DNA from: UBA6182 sp964479585
GTDB taxonomy: Bacteria > Bacillota_I > Bacilli_A > Erysipelotrichales > Erysipelotrichaceae
DNA: 14,652 bases
Direction: 5' to 3'
NCBI GenBank assembly: GCA_964479585.1
Contig: CAYZMP010000046.1
Coordinates: 1 to 14,652, forward strand
Shown here: piece by piece, positions 7,697 through 14,625 of the stretch
Layout: every line of letters starts with the position of its first letter
Numbering within the stretch: the first letter of the stretch is position 1
Translations under genes and position numbers: made by a program
The notes under the pieces: generated by a model
What the model was told of the DNA's origin: nothing
Database searches by the model: none
What the model saw: only the letters and a program-made list of their open reading frames with translations

Positions 7697-9011
7697 TTTC
7701 ATTATCCTCTTCAATATTAAAGTAATTCATAAATCCATCAACCGTATGTTTAGCATACTCTTGATAATGATCAACCCATAAAGCAGCGCTTTCTGGATGG
7801 GTGATGTATATATATTCGATGGTTAATGCTTGAACTCCACGCTTATTGTTTAATGCAAAACTACTGTTTTCTTCTTGTGCTTTTTCTGAGAAAGTCGCAG
7901 CAGCTAATGCTTTGCCACCAGCTTCTCGAATAACCATTCTGCCATCATACCCATTAGCTCGACCACTTGGTACAACACCTGGGATATTTCCAGCTCCCAT
8001 CACACCTGTCGATTGAAGGTGTGTATTTTCGATAAGATGACGAAAAACAGCAGAAGGAAGTCGTGGAGAAGTATACGAAGAGTACACAATCTGAGTCCCA
8101 AAAACTTCTGGACTGTTGTTTCCAACCATTTGTACTTCTATATAGTATTTTGCTTGTGCATTATAGGCTCGGTGTAATCGACCATCTATATCATATGTAT
8201 TCACGATTTCTTCTTCGCCTCTTGTGAGCATGACCTTTAATCCATGTTTTTCAAACTCTTCTTTTAATGCAAGCGCCATTTTGTAGTTTTCTTGTGCTTC
8301 TACTAAATCATTAGCCTGAAGTCCTAACTCAAGCCAACCAGGATCAGCAGTATAATGGCCTGGATCAATGATTATATCGATCACATCATCATCTAACGTT
8401 GTGTTTGAAACTTCTAAAAACACATAGTTTCGATTAAATGTTCGTTGTCCTAATCGATCATTTTCAAGCAAGTACGCATCCGCAATCACTCGTACATTTT
8501 TTGTGTTTTCATTTCGACGAATTGTAGTAAAACTTTCATCAATCTGACCATTACTAAACAAACGATGGCGTGATAAATTGTGCATAACATACACTTCATA
8601 AAATCCAATTGGTAAATCTTCCATTGGTAATTGGCCATCCACATTTCTTTCCACCATGTAGACACGTTCACTCTCATCACATAAGTTAATCAATATCATT
8701 GTTTTCCCAACGAAAAGATCAGGTTCAAATAAATTATATTCTTGGTTAAAGAGATTCAATGTTTCTCCATAAGCAAAGTAATCATTCATCTCCAGTGTAT
8801 GCTCAAACTCTTTTTCGTAAAAAAGCTCTCTTGATTGCTGATGAGAAAAGTTACAAATTGTTTTTAAATCAATGGGTTCTTCATCGGATGCAAATATAAA
8901 TGAACCGACCACATATAGTATAAGCACCATTAAAACAAGTAGTGGAATTGCTACTTTTTTATTTAATTTTCTTGTTCTTTTTGGTACAGGTCTAAGTGGG
9001 GCAACGCTCAT
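7686..9011 (-). CDS. Membrane-anchored Amidase_3-fold protein, probable degenerate N-acetylmuramoyl-L-alanine amidase
   Basis: The 441-residue protein has a basic N-terminus, one membrane segment (about 20-41) and no obvious cleavage site, so it is probably anchored with its bulk outside the cell. Residues 42-210 match no domain I recognise. Residues 211-435 follow the Amidase_3 pattern: DPGH (216-219), E238 in EAQENYKMALALK, a LTR at 262-264, N284 and Y289-Y290-I291 in the strand before the usual 'SIHAN', and a final IEY with E399 followed by THPESAALW. Active amidases bind zinc through H, E and H. H219 and E238 are present, but the third ligand, expected at residue 294, is Gln (IEVQMVGN). 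The final catalytic Glu remains. The protein may thus be a non-hydrolytic wall or glycan binder or have changed chemistry. The ATG overlaps the licD stop (ATGA), with GGAG 7 nt upstream. Confidence 0.8.
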   Translation of the reverse strand: MSVAPLRPVPKRTRKLNKKVAIPLLVLMVLILYVVGSFIFASDEEPIDLKTICNFSHQQSRELFYEKEFEHTLEMNDYFAYGETLNLFNQEYNLFEPDLFVGKTMILINLCDESERVYMVERNVDGQLPMEDLPIGFYEVYVMHNLSRHRLFSNGQIDESFTTIRRNENTKNVRVIADAYLLENDRLGQRTFNRNYVFLEVSNTTLDDDVIDIIIDPGHYTADPGWLELGLQANDLVEAQENYKMALALKEEFEKHGLKVMLTRGEEEIVNTYDIDGRLHRAYNAQAKYYIEVQMVGNNSPEVFGTQIVYSSYTSPRLPSAVFRHLIENTHLQSTGVMGAGNIPGVVPSGRANGYDGRMVIREAGGKALAAATFSEKAQEENSSFALNNKRGVQALTIEYIYITHPESAALWVDHYQEYAKHTVDGFMNYFNIEEDNENAN

Positions 9012-9835
9012 GGCTTATCTCCATTCAAATTTATATCTACAATGTGCTTTGGTCTTTGGTGTTCTTTTTTTGGCAGTTGTTTAAAGGTTGGGGCAATAGC
9101 AATTGATAAATATGTCTCTATTTTATTAGCCACATAAAATTCATATCCATCAAACATCATCTTCTTCACTGGATAAATAACGTCTTTTTTAAAGCGAAAT
9201 GGCTTTAGTGGATTTTTAAATGTCCAGGTTAAATCAAAACCAATAAATGCTGATTGAGCATTTAGTTTACCATAAACTTTTGCTACATGTTTAAACAATC
9301 GTTTTAACCAAACAGGGTTAGTTCCCATGTTTTCTAGCAGTACGAGAATCGGCATTAATACAACATTAAACAATCTAAAGGGTAAATCAACTATCATTTT
9401 ATCACTAACATGACTATACACAAACACATCAATAAACAAACCATCACTATCTTTACACTTGTTTTTTAAGAGTGTGTTTACTTCTTTGACATACGTGTTT
9501 TTCTTTCTGATTTTCATCGCTGGAATGCATACGTTATAACAGTTTTTAAGTTCAAATGCATCAATTACATAGTCATCTGAAAGTTCTTTGTTTATCACTT
9601 GTAAAAATCTCTCAAAATCAGTGTCCAACATCGCAATATCCACATCATCGTCCCAAGGAATAAAACCCTGATGACGATATGCCCCTAAGGCACTACCTCC
9701 ATTTAGAAAATAAGGTATACGATGTTTTTCACATACATCATGCACATCCTTTAACATACCTAACAACACAGCCTGTACATCAGAAACGTACACCACTGAA
9801 CCATCTTTGTTTTGCTTTAATACTATTTCTGACAT
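9008..9835 (-). CDS. LicD family phosphotransferase (phosphorylcholine-transferase-like)
   Basis: LicD proteins transfer phosphocholine or related phospho-groups from an activated donor to surface glycans such as teichoic acids, lipooligosaccharides or glycolipids. The signature is clear: LNGGSALGAYRHQGFIPWDD at residues 44-63, continuing DVDIAM, where G46-G47-S48 and D62-D63-D64-V65-D66 form the nucleotidyltransferase-type active site. No signal peptide is seen; a hydrophobic stretch (VDLPFRLFNVVLMPILVLL) in the middle might associate with the membrane. The frame is open back to an ATG at 9892, but that codon has no ribosome site, and the operon promoter (-35 at 9884-9889, -10 at 9861-9866) lies inside that extension. 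The ATG at 9835 has AAGGAG 5 nt upstream, so 275 residues is preferred. It is the first gene of the operon and overlaps the amidase-like gene by 4 nt, which suggests a shared surface-glycan role. Confidence 0.88.
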   Translation of the reverse strand: MSEIVLKQNKDGSVVYVSDVQAVLLGMLKDVHDVCEKHRIPYFLNGGSALGAYRHQGFIPWDDDVDIAMLDTDFERFLQVINKELSDDYVIDAFELKNCYNVCIPAMKIRKKNTYVKEVNTLLKNKCKDSDGLFIDVFVYSHVSDKMIVDLPFRLFNVVLMPILVLLENMGTNPVWLKRLFKHVAKVYGKLNAQSAFIGFDLTWTFKNPLKPFRFKKDVIYPVKKMMFDGYEFYVANKIETYLSIAIAPTFKQLPKKEHQRPKHIVDINLNGDKP

Positions 9836-9860
9836 AACATCTCCTTGTTGTTGCTCTTCT

Positions 9861-9889
9861 ATTATAAAGGAGGTTGGAGTTTCTCTCAA
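9861..9889 (-). promoter_or_regulatory. Promoter of the licD-amidase-ABC-F-namA operon
   Basis: TTGAGA (9884-9889) and a perfect TATAAT (9861-9866) are separated by 17 bp on the minus strand. The expected start is near 9854, about 19 nt before the licD ATG. It lies directly after the asnS terminator and decides against the longer licD frame. Confidence 0.8.
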
Positions 9890-9890
9890 C

Positions 9891-9921
9891 ATAAAGAAAC
9901 AATCCCTTTGTTGGGATTGTT
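9891..9921 (-). terminator. Terminator of asnS
   Basis: Arms 9898-9906 and 9913-9921 pair perfectly over 9 bp (AACAATCCC/GGGATTGTT) around a 6-nt loop, starting 3 nt after the asnS stop codon. On the minus strand the hairpin is followed by TCTTTATG, a short broken U stretch, so it may be leaky. Confidence 0.65.
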
Positions 9922-9923
9922 AA

Positions 9924-11309
9924 TTAATACAATAAGTTTTTTGGTGTTCTTGCAAATGGGATAACATCACGAATGTTTTGCATCCCAGTAATATACATAA
10001 GAAACCGTTCAAATCCAAGCCCAAATCCTGCATGTTTTACACCACCATAACGACGCAAGTCTAAATACCATTGCATGCCTTCTTTTTCAATGTGGAAAGC
10101 TTCCATCGCTTTTTCTAAATAGTCTAAGCGCTCTTCACGTTGTGATCCACCGACAAGTTCACCAACTCCAGGGACTAATAAATCACATGCAGCGACTGTT
10201 TTTTTATCATCATTAAGTCTCATATAAAATGCCTTGATGTCCTTTGGATAATCCGTAATAAACACAGGTCCTTGAACAATTTTTTCGCTTATATAACGTT
10301 CATGTTCTGCTTGTAAATCCATTCCCCAAGATACAGGAAATTCAAACTTAACATCTGCCTTTTCTAAATGTTCGATGGCTTGAGTGTACGTCATACGTTC
10401 AAACTCACTATTTAATAAAGCATCCAAACGTTCTAATAACCCTTTATCAATGTGAGTATTAAAGAAATCCATTTCTGCTGGACAATTTACTTTCACATAC
10501 TCAATACAATATAAAACCATATCTTCAATAAGATCCATGTTATCAGTTAAATCCGCAAACGCAATTTCAGGCTCAATCATCCAAAACTCACTTGCATGAC
10601 GTGGGGTGTTTGAATTTTCAGCTCTAAAAGTTGGACCAAATGTGTATACATCTCTAAAAGTTAAGGCAAATGCTTCTGCTTGCAGTTGACCTGAAACGGT
10701 TAACGATGCTGGTTTACCAAAGAAATGCTCTTTCTTATCTTTTTTTGATTCAACATCCACACTAAAGACTTCTCCTGCACCCTCCGCATCATTTCCAGTA
10801 ATGATTGGTGCATGTACATACACAAACCCTTGGTTTTGAAAGAATTCATGAATTGCCATGGACAACACCGAACGTACTCTAAAGACTGCACTAAAAGTAT
10901 TTGTTCGAGTACGTAAATGAGCAATCTCACGCAAATATTCAAAACTATGCCGCTTCTTTTGAAGTGGATAAGTATTATCACAAGCTCCTTCTAACACAAT
11001 GGAAGTAACTTCAATTTCAAAAGGTTGCTTATTATCAGGTGTAAGCTTTAGTGTTCCTGTAACACTAATAGCAGTTCCTGTTGAAAAACCAGTTATTTCA
11101 TTAAAATTGTCCAACTCATCATTATAGACACATTGTACATTTTTAAAATAAGTCCCATCATTTAACTCAATAAAACCAATATGTTTGCTGTTACGATTTG
11201 TGCGTACCCAGCCCTGCAATAAAACAGCTTCTAAGCTATCTATCTCTAAGCGATTATCGCTTAATACGATATTATAGCATTCTAAAGCTGTCATAAACGA
11301 TCCAATCAT
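9924..11309 (-). CDS. asnS: Asparaginyl-tRNA synthetase
   Basis: Charges tRNA-Asn with asparagine in the cytoplasm; its presence means the cell need not make Asn-tRNA only by transamidation. The 461-residue class IIb enzyme begins with an OB-fold anticodon-binding domain (about 25-108; LQGWVRTNRNSKHIGFIELN) and continues with the catalytic core: GQLQAEAF (207-214), motif 2 starting FRAEN at 228 and ending IEPE (245-248), and motif 3 GLGFERFLMYITG (430-442) followed by IRDVIPFAR. The Asn-specific form of motif 2 (R-A-E-N-S-N-T-x-R-H) separates it from AspRS. The length is close to the E. coli enzyme (466). The ATG has GGAG 7 nt upstream. It lies 20 nt after rex, apparently in the same transcript, and a terminator hairpin follows. 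Confidence 0.96.
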   Translation of the reverse strand: MIGSFMTALECYNIVLSDNRLEIDSLEAVLLQGWVRTNRNSKHIGFIELNDGTYFKNVQCVYNDELDNFNEITGFSTGTAISVTGTLKLTPDNKQPFEIEVTSIVLEGACDNTYPLQKKRHSFEYLREIAHLRTRTNTFSAVFRVRSVLSMAIHEFFQNQGFVYVHAPIITGNDAEGAGEVFSVDVESKKDKKEHFFGKPASLTVSGQLQAEAFALTFRDVYTFGPTFRAENSNTPRHASEFWMIEPEIAFADLTDNMDLIEDMVLYCIEYVKVNCPAEMDFFNTHIDKGLLERLDALLNSEFERMTYTQAIEHLEKADVKFEFPVSWGMDLQAEHERYISEKIVQGPVFITDYPKDIKAFYMRLNDDKKTVAACDLLVPGVGELVGGSQREERLDYLEKAMEAFHIEKEGMQWYLDLRRYGGVKHAGFGLGFERFLMYITGMQNIRDVIPFARTPKNLLY

Positions 11310-11329
11310 ACTACATCTCCTAACTAAGA

Positions 11330-11950
11330 TTAACGCAAGTTGTTTACTTGATACACAAGTTCTTGAATGGTTGACACCACATCAATAGTCTTTAAGAAGA
11401 CTCCTTTGGGAACTTGTATGTGTTCATGCGTAAAATTCACTATTCCTACAATACCACAATCAATCAAATAATCAACTGTCTCTTGTACATCATACGATAC
11501 GGTTAATATCGCAATTCTACAATCATCTGGGCATGTTTCTTTTACACTATTTAAATGATACACCGGAATGTTATTAAAGAAACCTAGCTTGCTTTGATCT
11601 GTCTCATACGCCGCTACAATTTCTCCTACTACATGATTCCAACGATCATAGTTCAATAATGCTTTACCTAAGTTACCGGCACCAATTAAGATCATTTTCT
11701 CATCAAAATTAACACCTAGTTGCTTATGAAACACATCAATCAATTTCTCTACATCATAACCATAGCCTTGTTTTCCTAATGAACCAATAAATGAAAAATC
11801 ACGCCGAATGGTAGTCGATTCGATATCCACAAAATTGCCAAGTTGGCGTGACATTACACGTTCAACACCCATTTGTTGAAGTTTTCGTAATGCTTTTAAG
11901 TAAATTGGATAACGTTGCAGGGTTGCTTTTGGAACTTGTTTATTTTTCAT
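11330..11950 (-). CDS. rex: Redox-sensing transcriptional repressor Rex
   Basis: A dimeric cytoplasmic repressor that binds operators near fermentation and respiration genes when NADH/NAD+ is low and releases them when NADH rises. The 206-residue protein has an N-terminal winged helix domain (about 1-80) with the recognition-helix pattern TTIRRDFSFIG (46-56) and the family phrase KQGYGYDV (60-67). A Rossmann NAD(H) domain follows, with GAGNLG (90-95) and D/E-rich ends of the next strands, and the C-terminal helix (about 190-206) that swaps between subunits. The ATG has AGGTG upstream. It follows tsaD after 66 nt with its own extended -10 promoter, whose -35 overlaps a possible Rex half-site, suggesting autoregulation. 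PPi-type PFK and a flavin reductase encoded nearby are plausible but unproven targets. Confidence 0.95.
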   Translation of the reverse strand: MKNKQVPKATLQRYPIYLKALRKLQQMGVERVMSRQLGNFVDIESTTIRRDFSFIGSLGKQGYGYDVEKLIDVFHKQLGVNFDEKMILIGAGNLGKALLNYDRWNHVVGEIVAAYETDQSKLGFFNNIPVYHLNSVKETCPDDCRIAILTVSYDVQETVDYLIDCGIVGIVNFTHEHIQVPKGVFLKTIDVVSTIQELVYQVNNLR

Positions 11951-11968
11951 GTTTTATCACCTGCACGT

Positions 11969-11997
11969 ATCATACCATATAAAATTCTATTTGTGAA
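11969..11997 (-). promoter_or_regulatory. rex promoter with possible Rex operator half-site
   Basis: On the minus strand TTCACA (11992-11997) and TATGAT (11969-11974) are 17 bp apart, with TG one base before the -10 (extended -10). The -35 lies in TTCACAA, a perfect Rex half-site (family consensus TTGTGAA-N4-TTCACAA as I recall it). The partner half, TTATCGA at plus 12002-12008, matches only 4 of 7 bases, so the operator call is tentative; the promoter call is firmer. Confidence 0.6.
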
Positions 11998-12016
11998 TAA
12001 GTTATCGAATTATACT

Positions 12017-13024
12017 TCACATCTTTAAGTTTGCTTTAACCCCTACACTTAAATCTCCAAAGAATTTCTTATCATAAGCAACCTTAGCAGCGGCACCAAT
12101 CATCGCTGCATTGTCTGTACAACACCACATAGGTGGAATTGTTAGTGCAATATTTGGGTATTGATCCACTAATTCAGTAAGCATTTCTCTTAAACGTTTG
12201 TTTGCTGCTACACCACCTGCTAAAACAACGTGTTTTACATCACTATTTTCTATCGCCAATTTAGTTTTATCTATAAGTTGCGATAAAGCAGCTTCTTGAA
12301 ATGCATATGCTAAATCTTCTTTGTTTACCTCTATGTTGTTTTTCTGCAGTTTTTGTGTAAGATTGTATACTGCGGATTTTATGCCACTGTAGGAAAAATC
12401 AAGCGGGTTTTCTGTTTTTACCATTGGTAGTTTGTAATTCTCTTTTCCTTTTTTAGCAAGTTGATCAATAATTGGTCCTCCAGGGTAACCTAAATCAAGC
12501 ATTCTTGCGACTTTATCGTATGACTCACCCACCGCATCATCCAATGTTGCACCAAGCACTTCAAAATCATAATGGTCTTTCATATACACTAATTCTGTAT
12601 GGCCACCTGAAACAACCAGTGCTAACAAAGGAAACTGCAAAGGATCGATAAAAGCATTTGCATAAATATGTCCTACAATGTGATGAATAGGTAGTAGTGG
12701 TTTATTAAAATACCATGACAATGCTTTCGCAGCCAACGCTCCAGTATGAAGTGAACCAATTAAACCAGGACCTTGTGTAAATGCAATGGCATCCACCTCA
12801 TCCCACTCAACATTAGCTTGTTGTATCGCTTGCTTAATTACTATTGATATTTGTTCAACGTGCAATCGTGACGCAATTTCTGGCATCACACCTTTGAATC
12901 GCTGATGAATGTCTATTTGAGATGAAACAATGTTGGATAAAACTTCATTGCCATTTTTTATAAATGCTACAGCCGTCTCATCACAACTAGATTCAATCGC
13001 ACAAATAATTACATCTTTACTCAT
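12017..13024 (-). CDS. tsaD: tRNA N6-threonylcarbamoyladenosine transferase TsaD
   Basis: Catalytic subunit that moves the threonylcarbamoyl group onto A37 of ANN-decoding tRNAs, working with TsaB and TsaE. The 335-residue ASKHA-fold protein has the usual length and motifs: E11-S-S-C-D-E near the N-terminus, the metal-binding HxxxH with H115 and H119 (HHIVGHIYAN), SGGHTEL (139-145), PGGP in the middle, NPLDFSYSGIKSAV, GGVAANKRLR and a C-terminal CTDNAAMIGAAA whose Asp is the third metal ligand. The ATG overlaps the rimI stop (ATGA), with GAGG 8 nt upstream. It is the last gene of the four-gene tsa cluster, and no terminator is seen before rex. TsaC/Sua5, which makes the threonylcarbamoyl-adenylate, is not in this window. 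Confidence 0.97.
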   Translation of the reverse strand: MSKDVIICAIESSCDETAVAFIKNGNEVLSNIVSSQIDIHQRFKGVMPEIASRLHVEQISIVIKQAIQQANVEWDEVDAIAFTQGPGLIGSLHTGALAAKALSWYFNKPLLPIHHIVGHIYANAFIDPLQFPLLALVVSGGHTELVYMKDHYDFEVLGATLDDAVGESYDKVARMLDLGYPGGPIIDQLAKKGKENYKLPMVKTENPLDFSYSGIKSAVYNLTQKLQKNNIEVNKEDLAYAFQEAALSQLIDKTKLAIENSDVKHVVLAGGVAANKRLREMLTELVDQYPNIALTIPPMWCCTDNAAMIGAAAKVAYDKKFFGDLSVGVKANLKM

Positions 13025-13455
13025 AACTCTAACCTCATTTCTATCGCATCTTCACTAGGATTTTGATAGTATTTTTCTCTTTTTCGATTAAACACAAAAC
13101 CTGTTTTTCTATATAGTGCAATTGCTGCTTCGTTGCTTTTACGTACTTCAATAAACAACTTGTTAATTCTTTTAGACAACAACATACTAATACAAGCCTT
13201 TAATAACATACTGCCAATTTGCTGGTTGCGAAATTCTTTTTTTACACCAATCATAATAATTTCTGCAAAATCTTCCTGCTCAAACCAACCAACAACACCA
13301 ACTACACTATTGTTGTTTTTTGCTACTAACAAACTTTCGTTTTGTAAAAAGGTATCGACATAATCTGCCGTAAAAGTTTGATTAAACACATCAATCTCTA
13401 GTGATGTGATAGCATGAAGATCAATGGCTTTCGCTTTGGTTATAACTAGATTCAA
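13021..13455 (-). CDS. rimI: RimI-like GNAT N-acetyltransferase
   Basis: A small cytoplasmic acetyltransferase. RimI in E. coli acetylates the N-terminus of ribosomal protein S18, and tsaB-rimI-tsaD neighbourhoods are widespread. The 144-residue length is normal. The GNAT core is visible: strand 4 IIMIGVKKEFR (66-76), helix MLLKACISML, motif B EVRKSNEAAIALYRKTGF and a C-terminal Y-Y-x-N-P-x-x-D-A-I-E-M, as in RimI. In the acetyl-CoA loop, normally R/Q-x-x-G-x-G/A, the sequence is R76-N-Q-Q79-I-G81, so the first glycine is replaced by Gln; activity may still be retained. The only reasonable start is a TTG at 13455 that overlaps the tsaB stop (TTGA). The ribosome site AAGGAG lies 11 nt upstream, somewhat far, so expression probably depends on coupling to tsaB. 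The substrate is not shown by the sequence. Confidence 0.85.
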   Translation of the reverse strand: MNLVITKAKAIDLHAITSLEIDVFNQTFTADYVDTFLQNESLLVAKNNNSVVGVVGWFEQEDFAEIIMIGVKKEFRNQQIGSMLLKACISMLLSKRINKLFIEVRKSNEAAIALYRKTGFVFNRKREKYYQNPSEDAIEMRLEL

Positions 13456-14045
13456 TACGCTGACATCTCCTTTAAGTACATTGGTTTTAAATGGTCGACA
13501 TCCTCAACAAGTACTGCATGCTTTATTGCCATCAATATATTATCTTCTGTTAAATCAAAATTGTCTAATTCATCCACAAGATTTCCATCTCCCACTACGA
13601 TAGGATTGAATTTTTCAATTAGTTCACTCACTTTATCCACACTAATAACCATAGGTCCAACCACATACTGGTATTGATTAAACACACCTACATACGCTCG
13701 ATCAGAACGTGCATCAAACAATACTAATGTGGGTTTCTCATCACTTACAAATAGTTGCAATGACGTAATTGTTTTAATTTTAATTGGTGATACAGCTGCT
13801 AGTGTTTTTGCAATACTCATTGCAATTCGAACACCTGTATAGCTTCCAGGTCCCACTGTAATGATGAATTCATCTATATCTGAAGGTTGAATGTTAGCTT
13901 GACTAACAACTTCAAAAAGTGTTTGCATCGCAAACTCAGATTGATTTTTAAATGCGTGTTTATGCACCATTGAAACGACTTCATTATTAATAATGCATGC
14001 CACTGTTAATGTCTTGTATGACGTATCCATTAATATTTGGTTCAT
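13452..14045 (-). CDS. tsaB: t6A biosynthesis protein TsaB
   Basis: The non-catalytic ASKHA-fold partner that dimerises with TsaD and is needed for t6A formation at A37 of tRNA. The N-terminus MDTSYKTLTVACI (6-18) and the motif GPGSYTGVRIAMSIAKTLA (65-83) are diagnostic of TsaB. At 197 residues it is shorter than the usual 220-230, the shortening being in the C-terminal half, which still contains the LVLFDARSDRAYVGVF strand typical of the family. The ATG overlaps the tsaE stop (ATGA), and GGAGG lies 7 nt upstream. It is the second gene of the tsaE-tsaB-rimI-tsaD cluster. Confidence 0.95.
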   Translation of the reverse strand: MNQILMDTSYKTLTVACIINNEVVSMVHKHAFKNQSEFAMQTLFEVVSQANIQPSDIDEFIITVGPGSYTGVRIAMSIAKTLAAVSPIKIKTITSLQLFVSDEKPTLVLFDARSDRAYVGVFNQYQYVVGPMVISVDKVSELIEKFNPIVVGDGNLVDELDNFDLTEDNILMAIKHAVLVEDVDHLKPMYLKEMSAY

Positions 14046-14488
14046 AATAAGTCCTCCAATAAAGAAGCATGTTTGTCGCTTGATGAAAGAGTAATAACTC
14101 GAGTTGATTCATCCACAACTTCAAAACGCACATCAATTCTATCCTTTGGTAATAAATGTGCAATAAACATAGGCCATTCAATAAGGACCATCCACTGATT
14201 ATCAAAGTAATCTTCAAACCCTAACTCTTGATCAATGCCTTCTAAACGATATGCATCAATATGTAAAAGTGGAAAATCCCCTTCATATATTTTTGAAATC
14301 GTAAAAGTAGGACTATTGATTGAATCTTGTATGTTTAATCCAACACCAAACCCTTTTGTAAAGGTTGTTTTACCACTAGCTAGTTGTCCATCTAGTGTGA
14401 TAATCATTCCTTGTTGCAATCGCAAAGCAAGGTTTGCTGCTAATTGTTTTGTTTCTTTAACGTTTTTTGTTGTATATATCTTTTCCAT
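14042..14488 (-). CDS. tsaE: t6A biosynthesis ATPase TsaE
   Basis: A small P-loop ATPase that binds the TsaB-TsaD heterodimer and drives its catalytic cycle in t6A synthesis. The 148-residue length is typical. Visible are the Walker A GQLASGKTT (34-42, normally G-x-L-G-A-G-K-T-T, so the middle is slightly altered), the switch region NSPTF (58-62), the strand LLHIDAYRL (74-82) and the conserved I-E-W-P (103-106). The ATG has AGGTG 5 nt upstream, and an extended -10 promoter lies about 22 nt before it. First gene of the cluster, 114 nt after the terminator of the upstream rRNA operon. Confidence 0.95.
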   Translation of the reverse strand: MEKIYTTKNVKETKQLAANLALRLQQGMIITLDGQLASGKTTFTKGFGVGLNIQDSINSPTFTISKIYEGDFPLLHIDAYRLEGIDQELGFEDYFDNQWMVLIEWPMFIAHLLPKDRIDVRFEVVDESTRVITLSSSDKHASLLEDLL

Positions 14489-14509
14489 AATTCACCTAAT
14501 TCCTGTACT

Positions 14510-14518
14510 ATTTTACCA
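14510..14518 (-). promoter_or_regulatory. Extended -10 promoter of the tsaE operon
   Basis: TGG followed by TAAAAT on the minus strand forms a TGn-TAAAAT extended -10 about 22 nt before the tsaE ATG. No convincing -35 is present at 16-18 bp. The rest of the 114-nt gap between tsaE and the terminator (14489-14602) shows only AT-rich sequence and a weaker TATGAT. Confidence 0.5.
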
Positions 14519-14596
14519 TAAACAAAGAAAAAATACTGAATTTAACATAGTAAAATAAGAAGAATATTCATCATACCTTGCCTTATTTAGAGGTAG

Positions 14597-14621
14597 AAAA
14601 AAAGCTCCCTAATAGGGAGCT
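14597..14621 (-). terminator. Terminator of the upstream rRNA operon
   Basis: AGCTCCCT (14603-14610) pairs perfectly with AGGGAGCT (14614-14621) around a 3-nt loop, and on the minus strand the stem runs into seven T's (14597-14603). This is a strong intrinsic terminator placed about 4 nt after the 5S rRNA 3' end. Confidence 0.92.
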
Positions 14622-14625
14622 AATT

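Noticed and set aside
10700..10981. A 93-codon minus-strand open frame within asnS
   Set aside because: It is an out-of-frame shadow of the AsnRS catalytic core.
11991..12021. TTGTGAA and TTCACA as one Rex operator
   Set aside because: The halves are 18 bp apart, whereas Rex half-sites are normally about 4 bp apart, so at most one belongs to an operator.
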